Assembly (NCBI RefSeq): GCF_016526145.1
Contig: NZ_JADDUE010000009.1
Coordinates: forward strand, 62,001-126,000
Length of the DNA: 64,000 bases
Direction: 5' to 3'
Origin: Saccharopolyspora galaxeae
Lineage (GTDB): Bacteria > Actinomycetota > Actinomycetes > Mycobacteriales > Pseudonocardiaceae
Each line of letters opens with the position of its first letter. The stretch's first letter is position 1. The position numbers were made by a program, and so were the translations under genes. Below are positions 9,635 to 17,051 of this stretch, piece after piece. A model generated the notes under the pieces. That model was not told the origin of the DNA and did not search any database. It saw nothing but the letters and a program-made list of their open reading frames with translations.

Positions 9635-11530
9635 TCACCGCCACGCCGCGGCGCGCAGCAGCCGCAACCCGTTGAGCCCGACCAGCACGGTGGAACCCTC
9701 GTGCCCGGCCACGCCCAGTGGCAACGGCAACTCGCCGACGAGATCCCACACCACCAGCACGGCGATGAACGAACCGGCGATGACCAGGTTCTGCCGCACC
9801 AGCCGCCGAGCACGCCGTGCCAGTCCGGCGACCTTCGGCACCGCCGCGAGTTCGTCGCGGACCACCACCGCGTCCGCGGTCCGCAGCGTCAGGTCCGACC
9901 CGGCGCGGCCCATCGCCACACCGACGTGCGCGGCCGCCAGCGCGGGCGCGTCGTTGATGCCGTCGCCGACGGCCAGCGCGGGCTCGCCGAGCCCGCGCAC
10001 CGCCTCGACCTTCTGGTCCGGCAGCAGGTCCGCGCGCACGTCGTCGATCCCGGCCTCCGCGGCGATCCGCTCGGCAGCGGGCGCGTTGTCGCCGGTCAGC
10101 AGCGTCGGCCCGGTTCCGGTCAGGGATCGGAACCCGCGCACCGCGGCCGCCGCGTCCGGGCGCAACCGGTCGGTGAGCCCGAGCACCGCGGCCTGCGCAC
10201 CATCGACGACGACCACTACGGCGGTGCGCCCGGAGGCGGTGACCTCGGCGACCCGCCCGGTGGACTCGTCCGGCCTGCGCACTTCGACGCGGTGCCCGGA
10301 AACCGTGGCGGCGACACCCCGGCCGGGCAGCGCCTGGAAATCCGTCGCCTCCAGCACGTCGAGACCGCGTTCCCGTGCCGCGGAGACCACGGCCCTGCCC
10401 AGCGGATGTTCGCTGTAGAGCTCCGCAGCCGCGGCCAGCTCGAGCGCGCGCTGCTCGTTGTGCCCAGGTTCGGCCCGCAGCTCGGCAACACGCGGCACGC
10501 CTTCGGTGAGCGTGCCGGTCTTGTCCAGCGCGACCCGCCCGGCGTCGGCCAGCCGCTCCATCACCACCGCCGACTTGACCAGCACGCCGTGCCTGCCCGC
10601 GTTGGCGATCGCGGACAGCAACGGCGGCATCGTCGCCAGCACCACCGCGCACGGCGAGGCGACGATCATGAAGGTCATCGCCCGCAGCAGCGCGCCTTCC
10701 AGCGCCTCGCCGAACAGCAGCGGAATCCCGAACACCGCCAAGGTCGCCACGACCACGCCGACCGAGTAGCGCTGCTCCACCTTCTCGATGAACAGCTGCG
10801 TCGGCGCCTTCGTCGCGCCCGCCTCGGCGACCATCGCCACGATGCGCGCGATCACCGACTCCGAGGCGTCCCGGCTCACCCGCACCCGCAGCGCCCCGGA
10901 ACCGTTGAGCGTGCCCGCGAACACCTCGTCGCCGCCGGTCTTGGCGGCGGGCACCGGTTCACCGGTGATGCTGGACTGGTCGACCTCGCTGCCGCCCGCG
11001 ACGACCTCGCCGTCCGCGCCGATCCGCTCGCCGGGGCGGACCAGGATCTCGTCGCCGACGTCCAGGTCTTCGGTGCGCACGGTGCGTTCTTCGCCGTCGC
11101 GCAGCAGCACCGCCGTGTCCGGTGCGAGGTCGAGCAGCCCGCGCACGGAGTCCTCGGTGCGCGCGGTCGCGAAGGCCTCCAGCGCACCGGAGGTGGCGAA
11201 GATGACGATGAGCAGCCCGCCGTCGGAGACCTGCCCGATCGCCGCCGCACCGATCGCGGCCACGATCATCAGCAGGTCCACGTCGAGCGTCTTGTCCCGC
11301 AACGCCTGCAGCCCGGCCCAGGCCGGCTCCCACCCGCCGGTGACGTAGCAGGTCAGGTACAGCGCCCAGCTCAGCCACAACGGGCCGCCGCCCAGGTCCG
11401 CGGCCAAGCCGAGCAGGTAGGCGGCCAGCGCGGCGCCCGCCCAGCGGGCCTCGGCGAGCGCGAACAGGCCGCGCTTGCTCGCGGGCGCGGACTCCCCGGC
11501 GGCGGCCGGGCGGGTGAGCGTGGTCGGCAT
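9635..11530 (-). CDS. P1B-4-type heavy-metal translocating ATPase (Co/Ni/Zn class)
   Basis: 631 residues, an inner-membrane pump with no N-terminal HMA metal-binding domain. Visible motifs are ITGEPVP (188-194), the metal-site SPCAVVLATMPP in a membrane helix (292-303), phosphorylation site DKTGT (336-340), SEHPLGRAVV, TGDN and GDGINDAPAL. The C-terminal AGHEGSTVLVGLNGLRLL resembles the HEGGT motif of the P1B-4 subgroup (CoaT/CtpD/CtpJ), which exports cobalt or nickel and sometimes other divalent metals. ATG 11530 follows GAGGAG. It is divergent from nmtR, whose operator-like palindrome lies in the shared promoter, so induction by nickel/cobalt is the expected control, as for the mycobacterial NmtR-controlled ATPase. 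Confidence 0.92.
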   Translation of the reverse strand: MPTTLTRPAAAGESAPASKRGLFALAEARWAGAALAAYLLGLAADLGGGPLWLSWALYLTCYVTGGWEPAWAGLQALRDKTLDVDLLMIVAAIGAAAIGQVSDGGLLIVIFATSGALEAFATARTEDSVRGLLDLAPDTAVLLRDGEERTVRTEDLDVGDEILVRPGERIGADGEVVAGGSEVDQSSITGEPVPAAKTGGDEVFAGTLNGSGALRVRVSRDASESVIARIVAMVAEAGATKAPTQLFIEKVEQRYSVGVVVATLAVFGIPLLFGEALEGALLRAMTFMIVASPCAVVLATMPPLLSAIANAGRHGVLVKSAVVMERLADAGRVALDKTGTLTEGVPRVAELRAEPGHNEQRALELAAAAELYSEHPLGRAVVSAARERGLDVLEATDFQALPGRGVAATVSGHRVEVRRPDESTGRVAEVTASGRTAVVVVVDGAQAAVLGLTDRLRPDAAAAVRGFRSLTGTGPTLLTGDNAPAAERIAAEAGIDDVRADLLPDQKVEAVRGLGEPALAVGDGINDAPALAAAHVGVAMGRAGSDLTLRTADAVVVRDELAAVPKVAGLARRARRLVRQNLVIAGSFIAVLVVWDLVGELPLPLGVAGHEGSTVLVGLNGLRLLRAAAWR

Positions 11531-11567
11531 CGCGGCTCCTCTGCTGTGCGGACGCCGCCAAGATACA

Positions 11568-11589
11568 TGAATGACTGCTCAGGTGTTCA
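11568..11589. promoter_or_regulatory. Candidate NmtR operator
   Basis: An imperfect 22-bp palindrome begins TGAATGACTGC and ends GGTGTTCA, with 7 of 11 symmetric pairs matching. This resembles ArsR/SmtB-family 12-2-12 operators bearing TGAA...TTCA ends. It lies 38 bases upstream of the ATPase start and 73 bases upstream of nmtR. A direct repeat AATCATCGG (11604-11612, 11618-11626) lies beside it. Confidence 0.55.
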
Positions 11590-11661
11590 ATCGTTCAGAC
11601 CGTAATCATCGGCCGCAAATCATCGGACGGGGCATCGAACCCCTGCCGATACACTGCGCCC

Positions 11662-12006
11662 ATGGGTCACGGAGTCGAGGCCAGGGCGACGCCCGCCGCG
11701 AAGCTGGACGCGGCATCCGCGTCCTCGGTGGCCGAGACGCTGCAAGCGCTGGCCACGCCCTCGCGGCTGTTGATCCTGAGCGAACTGCGCCAGGGCGCCC
11801 GGCCGGTCGGCGAACTCGCCGAAGCCGTGGGCATGGAACCCTCCGCGGTGTCCCACCAGCTGCGGCTGCTGCGCTCGCTGGGCCTGGTCAGCGGGAACCG
11901 GTCCGGCCGCAGCGTCGTGTACTCGCTCTACGACAACCACGTCGCGCAGCTGCTGGACGAGGCCGTTTACCACATCGAGCACCTGCGGCTGGGCGTCTCG
12001 GACTGA
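11662..12006 (+). CDS. nmtR: NmtR-like nickel/cobalt-sensing ArsR repressor
   Basis: 114 residues with a winged helix (LATPSRLLILSELR, then SAVSHQLRLLRSLGLV). The metal site of NmtR is complete: Asp91, His93, His104 and His107 in helix 5, spaced as in mycobacterial NmtR and CzrA. The N-terminus starts MGHGVE as in NmtR, whose Gly2 and His3 also take part in nickel binding. Metal binding releases the repressor from DNA. It is divergent from the P1B-4 ATPase gene, its likely target. The protein ends with LGVSD, a few residues shorter than the mycobacterial protein. The assignment rests on residue-level agreement; the preferred metal still needs measurement. Confidence 0.93.
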   Translation: MGHGVEARATPAAKLDAASASSVAETLQALATPSRLLILSELRQGARPVGELAEAVGMEPSAVSHQLRLLRSLGLVSGNRSGRSVVYSLYDNHVAQLLDEAVYHIEHLRLGVSD

Positions 12007-12012
12007 CCGGGA

Positions 12013-12342
12013 TCACCGCGGCGCGTACATGATCACGCCGACGCCCGCCAGGCACAGCGCCGCGCCGATGAGGTCCCAGCGGTCCGGCCGGAACCCGTCG
12101 ACCAGCACACCCCACAGCAGCGAGCCCGCGACGAACACCCCGCCGTAGGCGGCGAGGATGCGGCCGAAGTGCGCATCGGGCTGCAACGTCGCCACCAACC
12201 CGTAGACACCGAGCGCGATCACTCCCGCGCCCATCCACAGCAGACCCTTGTGCTCCCGCACGCCCTGCCACACCAGCCACGCGCCGCCGATCTCGGCGAA
12301 CGCGGCCAGCACGAAGAGCACGACCGAACGCAGAACCTGCAC
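12013..12342 (-). CDS. YnfA/UPF0060 family small membrane protein
   Basis: 109 residues, nearly all hydrophobic, with four short helices. It matches the UPF0060/YnfA family in length and motifs: [20 protein letters not shown] near the N-terminus, then [22 protein letters not shown] and [20 protein letters not shown]. The family belongs near the small multidrug resistance fold; some members confer drug tolerance but the physiological role is unsettled. GTG 12342 gives the family's usual length, although the ribosome site is weak; upstream residues are Arg-rich and not family-like. It converges on nmtR with six bases between the stops. Confidence 0.9.
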   Translation of the reverse strand: MQVLRSVVLFVLAAFAEIGGAWLVWQGVREHKGLLWMGAGVIALGVYGLVATLQPDAHFGRILAAYGGVFVAGSLLWGVLVDGFRPDRWDLIGAALCLAGVGVIMYAPR

Positions 12343-12548
12343 GCCGCGGAGCTTACTTGCGCGCGAGCGCAAGATCCCCGTGCCCGTCCCCTGGCGCAGC
12401 ACGCCGTCCGGAGCTTCGAGGGGTTCCGAGAAGAAACCTCAACCGGTTGACGACCGCACCGGCCGCGGGCCGATCGCGACGAACCGGAACGCGCGCCTCG
12501 GTGCGCTCGGTCGTGGTCGTTGGACCGGCCCATTAGGAACCGCAGGAT

Positions 12549-13091
12549 TCAGCGGGCGTGCCCGGCGGCCTCAGTGGCGTGCCGATCGGCCTCATCGGCG
12601 GCGGCGAGGTCGGCGCCCGCGGACGTGAGGTTGATCCGCGCCAGCTCGGCCGCCGATCGGGCGCAAGCCGCGGCCAGCGTGGCGGCGGTGCGCGCATCCC
12701 CGCGCAGCGCGGGAGTGGCATCGCCGGCGAGTTCGGCCGCCAGCGCCGCGACCTCGGCGGCCACCTCGGCCAGTTTCGCGGGCGGTCCCGCCGCCCCGGC
12801 CAGCGCCTCCCGCACCGCCTCGGCCCGCGCGGGATCCTCGCCGCTGCGCCGCTGCGCGGCCAGCACCGCTTGGTACGCCTCGGAATCGGCCACCGCGAGC
12901 TCGGTCGCCCGCTGCCGCAACGCCTCCGCCCGAGCCGCCCGGGAGGACGAACGGATCAGCCGCGCCGTCATCGCCGCCAGCCCGGCCGCCGATGCGACGG
13001 TGACCGCGCCGACCACGCCGCCGGTGGCGGACGGAGTCGGCGCGGCCACCTCGTCCAGGAAATCCCGCACGCTCGCGTCGAGATCGGTCAA
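12549..13091 (-). CDS. Formiminotransferase-cyclodeaminase family protein (methenyl-THF cyclohydrolase-like)
   Basis: 180 residues of helical FTCD C-terminal type, with SVRDFLDEVAAPTPSATGG near the start in the position of the family's PAPGGG loop. Stand-alone members (FchA) hydrolyse 5,10-methenyl-THF to 10-formyl-THF or act as cyclodeaminases. Beside formate-THF ligase the cyclohydrolase role is the better guess. The TTG start at 13091 overlaps the fhs stop (TTGA), so translation is coupled. It is the last gene of the minus-strand one-carbon operon. The C-terminal third is Ala-rich but keeps the helical pattern. Confidence 0.85.
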   Translation of the reverse strand: MTDLDASVRDFLDEVAAPTPSATGGVVGAVTVASAAGLAAMTARLIRSSSRAARAEALRQRATELAVADSEAYQAVLAAQRRSGEDPARAEAVREALAGAAGPPAKLAEVAAEVAALAAELAGDATPALRGDARTAATLAAACARSAAELARINLTSAGADLAAADEADRHATEAAGHAR

Positions 13092-14785
13092 CTCAGCCCC
13101 ACGACCTGGCCGTGCTCGTCGATGTCGATCTGCTCGGCCGCCGGATGCGAACCGAGCCCGGGCATCGTGCGCATGTCCCCGCAGATCGGGTACACGAAGC
13201 CGGCGCCGACCGAGGCCCGGACCTCCCGCACCGGCAGCGTCCAGCCGGTGGGGGCGCCCAGCAGCGTCGGGTCCGAACTCAGCGACAGGTGCGTCTTGGC
13301 GATGCACACCGGCAAGGCGCCGAAACCGTTCGCCTCGTAGTCCCGCAACGAGCGGGCCGCGGCCGGCGTGTAGCTGACGCCGTCCGCCCCGTACACCCGG
13401 CGGGCGATCACGTCGATCTTCTCCCGCAGGCTCGCCGAATCCGGGTAGAGCGGCTCGAAGCTGCTGGGCTCCTCGGCGGCCTCCACCACCGCCTCGGCCA
13501 GGTCCTTCGCGCCCTTCCCGCCGTCGAGGAAGTGGCTGCTGATCGCGACGCGGGCACCCGCGGCTTCGGCGACCTCCCGGATCGCGGCGTGCTCCGAGGG
13601 GTGGTCGCTGGGGAAGGCGTTCACCGCCACCACCGGCGAGACCCCGTGCATCCGGATGTTCTCGATCTGCTTGCGCAGGTTGGCCGCCCCGGCCAGCACG
13701 TCGTCCGGGTTCTCCGCGAGCAGTTCCGGCGGCAGCGGCCGGCCCGCGACGATCCGGTAGTTGCCGGAGTGCGCCTTCAACGCCCGCACCGTGGCCACCA
13801 GCACCGCCGCGTCCGGGCGCAGGCCGGAAGCCCGGCACTTGATGTTGAAGAACCGCTCCGCGCCCATGTCCGCGCCGAACCCGGCCTCGGTCACCACGTA
13901 GTCGGCGCAGCGCATCGCGATCCGGTCGGCCACCACCGAGGAGTTGCCGTGCGCGATGTTGCCGAACGGTCCCGCGTGCACGAAAACCGGAGTGTTCTCC
14001 GTGGTCTGCATCAGGTTCGGCTTGATCGCCTCGCGCATCAGCACCGTCATCGCCCCGGCCGCGCGCAGCTGCTCGGCGGTGACCGGGGTTCCCTCGGAGG
14101 TGTAGGCGACGACGATGTGGCCCAGCCTGCGCCGCATGTCGTGCAGCGAGTTCGACAGCGCGAGCACCGCCATCACCTCGCTGGCCGCGGTGATGTCGAA
14201 CCCGGTCTGCCGCGGCGTGCCGTCCGCGCTCCCGCCCAGCCCGGTCACGATCGAGCGCAGGTCCCGGTCGTTGACGTCGAGCACCCGCCGCCAGGTGATC
14301 CGGTGCGGGTCGATGCCCAGCTCGTTGCCCCGGTGCAGGTGGTTGTCCAGCATCGCGGAGAGCAGGTTGTGCGCGGCGGTGACCGCGTGCATGTCGCCGG
14401 TCAGGTGCAGGTTCAGCGACTCCATCGGCACCACTTGGCTGTAGCCGCCGCCGGCGGCGCCGCCCTTGATGCCGAACGTGGGGCCCATCGACGGCTGGCG
14501 GACCGCCACCGCCGAGTTGTGCCCCAGGTACCGCAGCCCCTGCCCGAGTCCCACGGTGGTGGTCGTCTTGCCCTCGCCGAGCGGTGTCGGGGTGACCGCG
14601 GAGACGACCACGTAGCGGGCGGGCGGTCGGTCGGCGAGTTCCTCGGCCGCGTCCAACGACACCTTCGCCACCTGGCTGCCGTACGGTTCCAGCAGGTGCG
14701 GGCCGAGTCCGAGCTGCGCGGCCACCTCGTCGATCGGACGCAGCGTGCTCGCGCGGGAGATGTCCAGATCGGACGGAATGCTCAT
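13088..14785 (-). CDS. fhs: Formate-tetrahydrofolate ligase
   Basis: 565 residues, close to the usual 556. It carries the nucleotide-binding TPLGEGKTTTTVGLGQGL, then RQPSMGPTFGIKGGAAGGG and the metal/folate region VTEAGFGADMGAE. Forward, it makes 10-formyl-THF from formate, THF and ATP. In a demethylation pathway it can run backwards, releasing formate and conserving ATP; which direction applies here is inference. ATG 14785 overlaps the stop of the reductase gene by four bases, and its own stop overlaps the cyclohydrolase start. Upstream in-frame residues lie inside the reductase gene and are not used. Confidence 0.96.
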   Translation of the reverse strand: MSIPSDLDISRASTLRPIDEVAAQLGLGPHLLEPYGSQVAKVSLDAAEELADRPPARYVVVSAVTPTPLGEGKTTTTVGLGQGLRYLGHNSAVAVRQPSMGPTFGIKGGAAGGGYSQVVPMESLNLHLTGDMHAVTAAHNLLSAMLDNHLHRGNELGIDPHRITWRRVLDVNDRDLRSIVTGLGGSADGTPRQTGFDITAASEVMAVLALSNSLHDMRRRLGHIVVAYTSEGTPVTAEQLRAAGAMTVLMREAIKPNLMQTTENTPVFVHAGPFGNIAHGNSSVVADRIAMRCADYVVTEAGFGADMGAERFFNIKCRASGLRPDAAVLVATVRALKAHSGNYRIVAGRPLPPELLAENPDDVLAGAANLRKQIENIRMHGVSPVVAVNAFPSDHPSEHAAIREVAEAAGARVAISSHFLDGGKGAKDLAEAVVEAAEEPSSFEPLYPDSASLREKIDVIARRVYGADGVSYTPAAARSLRDYEANGFGALPVCIAKTHLSLSSDPTLLGAPTGWTLPVREVRASVGAGFVYPICGDMRTMPGLGSHPAAEQIDIDEHGQVVGLS

Positions 14786-15624
14786 GCGGGAACCTCCTGG
14801 ATCCGGGCGAGCGCCGCATCGCGCCACTGGGCGGTCCGGGTGATTTCGTTGAACGTGTACAGGTGCCAGCCCGCGATCCCCGGTGCGGGTTCGTCCAGGT
14901 ACGGCCACAGGCCGTCCACGAGGGAGTCCGGGTTGTAGGGCGCCAGCAGTTTGCTGACCATGCCGTGCTGCTTGCGCAGGAACCGCAGCGACTCGCCGAG
15001 CCCGATCTTCATCGACACCCGAAGCAGCTTGGTCACGTCCACCGCTCCCGGGAGTCCGATGTGGATCGGAAGCAGCACGCCGCGGGCGCGGACCTCGCCG
15101 AGCCAGGCCGCGATGCGCTGCGGGTCGTAGCAGATCTGCGAGACCGCGTAGTCGGCGTAACCGGCCTTGTCGGTCATGGCCCGCACGGTGGCCTCGTCGG
15201 ACAGGAAGGCGTGCCGCTCCGGGTAGCCGCTGATGCCGACCCGCCCCGGCCTGCGGCCGAGCTCGTCCATCCTGCGCAGCAGCGCCAGCGCGTCCGGGAA
15301 TTCCCCGGCGGGCGCCGGGGAGTCACCCGCGATCACGAACACCTCGCCGCTGCCCAGCGCCTCCGCCCGGTCCAGCAGGCCGGACAAGTGCGCGGAGTCC
15401 TTGATGGACCGGGCCGCCAGGTGCGGCACGACCCGCATCCCCACCGCGGCCAGTTGCGCCCCGGTGGCCAGCGTCGCCTCGGGCCCCTTGGCCGCCGAGG
15501 ACGTGACCGTGACCGTGGTGCCCGCGGGCAGCTGCTCGCAGCGCTGCACCGCTCCGCGCACCGGCAGCACCTCGAACCGGGCGCTGCACAGCAATTCCTC
15601 GAGTCGCTGGAATCCGGTGTCCAT
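14782..15624 (-). CDS. Methylenetetrahydrofolate reductase family protein
   Basis: 280 residues of the FAD-dependent MTHFR TIM-barrel family: TVTVTSSAAKG (37-47) for the usual substrate loop, VFVIAGDSP, GRVGISGYPERHAFL, then a C-terminal ICYDP...PIHIGLPG. It interconverts methylene-THF and methyl-THF. Next to a DmdA-like methyl-THF-forming enzyme it may work in the oxidative direction, feeding methyl groups into the cyclohydrolase and ligase. ATG 15624 lies 14 bases after the DmdA-like stop. It is shorter than E. coli MetF (296) but holds the core. Confidence 0.9.
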   Translation of the reverse strand: MDTGFQRLEELLCSARFEVLPVRGAVQRCEQLPAGTTVTVTSSAAKGPEATLATGAQLAAVGMRVVPHLAARSIKDSAHLSGLLDRAEALGSGEVFVIAGDSPAPAGEFPDALALLRRMDELGRRPGRVGISGYPERHAFLSDEATVRAMTDKAGYADYAVSQICYDPQRIAAWLGEVRARGVLLPIHIGLPGAVDVTKLLRVSMKIGLGESLRFLRKQHGMVSKLLAPYNPDSLVDGLWPYLDEPAPGIAGWHLYTFNEITRTAQWRDAALARIQEVPA

Positions 15625-15638
15625 GATGGCCCGCCCAG

Positions 15639-16838
15639 CTACGCCGTGGCCGCGCGCTGCGCGGTCTTCGGGATGTCCTTCTGCGGGTCCAGGAAGGGCT
15701 TTTCGACCACCTCGGCCTGCTGCGGGCCGTGCTGGGTGTGCACCACGAGCTCGGTGCCGAACTCCTGGTAGGCCACCGGGACCATGGCGAAGCCGATGTT
15801 GCCCTCCACCCGCGGCGAGTGGCAGGCCGAGGTGACCTCGCCGATGCGCAGCCCGTGCGGGTCGTGCACGTCGAACGGCTCGATCATGTTGCCGTCGTTG
15901 AACGAACCGATCGAGGGCCCGCCGATCCGCACGCCGACCAGTTTGCGGGCCACCCCTTCGGACTTGATCCGGGTCAGGGCTTCCTTGCCGATGAAGTCGG
16001 ATTCCTGGTTCAGGTCGACCATCCAGGTCTTCTCGAAGCCGTAGCCCGCCTCGAACGGGTTGGTGTCATAGGTGATGTCGCAACCCCAGGACAGGATCCC
16101 GGCCTCGATGCGGCGGATGTGGCACGGGCCGATCACGGTCATCCCGTGCGGCTCGCCGGCCTCCCAGATCGTCTCCCACAGCTTCACGCCGTCGCGGCTG
16201 GCGTGGTGCAGGTAGATCTCGTAGCCCAGTTCCGCGGTGTAGCCGGTGCGGGAGACCACGACCTGCATCCCGTTCAGCTCGCGGTCCACCGCGTAGTAGT
16301 ACGGAACGTCCAAAATGGACTCGCCGAACAGGTCGACCATCACGTCGCGCGACTTCGGCCCCTGCACCTGCACCGGCCCGACATCGGGCTCGCGGATCTG
16401 CACGTCCATGCCGAGGTTGTGCGCCAGGCCCTTCGCCCACAGCAGCACGTCGCTGTCGGCCAGCGACAGCCAGAAGTGGTTCTCGCCCAGCCGCAGCAGC
16501 ACCGGGTCGTTGATGATGCCGCCGTCCTCGGCGGTGACGAACACGTACTTGCACTGCCCGACGCGGCACTTGTTCAGGTCGCGCGGCACCAGCATGTTGG
16601 TGAACTCGAAGGCGTCCGGGCCGGTGATCTCGACCTGCCGTTCCACCCCGACATCCCAGAGCGTCACCCCCTCCAGCAGCGCCCAGTACTCAGCGACCGG
16701 GTCACCGTAGTGCCGGGGGTGGTACGTGTGGTTGTAGACGCTGTAGAGGCCCACGCCGTGCTGCCTCGATGCGTGGAAGAACGGCGATTTGCGCAGCCGG
16801 GAGTACTGCAGGATGCCCGGATTCGGGTTGACGGCCAT
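15639..16838 (-). CDS. GcvT-fold THF-dependent demethylase, DmdA-like
   Basis: 399 residues of the aminomethyltransferase (GcvT) fold. Several motifs follow dimethylsulfoniopropionate demethylase DmdA more than classic GcvT: YSVYNH (32-37), WDVGVERQVEI (61-71), WLSLADSDVLLWAKG, VQVQGPKS and IRRIEAGILSWGCDI. DmdA moves a methyl group from DMSP to THF, giving methyl-THF. Substrate choice cannot be settled by eye; other methylated sulfonium, amine or aryl-ether compounds are possible. ATG 16838 follows AAGGAG. The gene heads a tight unit with reductase, fhs and cyclohydrolase, exactly the enzymes needed to oxidise methyl-THF. Repeat element B sits directly in front and a copy of its leader lies on the far side. 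Confidence 0.85.
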   Translation of the reverse strand: MAVNPNPGILQYSRLRKSPFFHASRQHGVGLYSVYNHTYHPRHYGDPVAEYWALLEGVTLWDVGVERQVEITGPDAFEFTNMLVPRDLNKCRVGQCKYVFVTAEDGGIINDPVLLRLGENHFWLSLADSDVLLWAKGLAHNLGMDVQIREPDVGPVQVQGPKSRDVMVDLFGESILDVPYYYAVDRELNGMQVVVSRTGYTAELGYEIYLHHASRDGVKLWETIWEAGEPHGMTVIGPCHIRRIEAGILSWGCDITYDTNPFEAGYGFEKTWMVDLNQESDFIGKEALTRIKSEGVARKLVGVRIGGPSIGSFNDGNMIEPFDVHDPHGLRIGEVTSACHSPRVEGNIGFAMVPVAYQEFGTELVVHTQHGPQQAEVVEKPFLDPQKDIPKTAQRAATA

Positions 16839-16840
16839 GG

Positions 16841-16940
16841 GCTGATGCTCCTTAGAAAGTTCTTTCAGAGTGGGTTTGCGTGGCGGTGCCGGTAGCGGAA
16901 CCTCACAAAGATCAAAAAGAAGTGTGCTGATGCTCCTTAG
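16841..16940 (+). repeat. Dispersed element copy B flanked by a 15-bp direct repeat
   Basis: The core (16856-16925) matches the family: CTTTCAGAGTGGGTTTGCG, GGCGGTGCCGGTAGCGGAAC, then CTCACAAAGATCAAAAAGAAG, with the central hairpins missing. GCTGATGCTCCTTAG occurs at both edges, 16841-16855 and 16926-16940. The inner copy carries the ribosome site of the DmdA-like gene. The arrangement looks like an insertion with target duplication, or a leader duplication. Confidence 0.8.
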
Positions 16941-17051
16941 CGGCGAGTGGGTTGATTTCCCGGCCTCGGCGAGGGATGCGGGAGCCGCACCTCGGCGGAA
17001 TCACCGGGTGGTTGTGCGTTTCTCGGCAGGCGGATCCGTTGCCGGGCTGGT

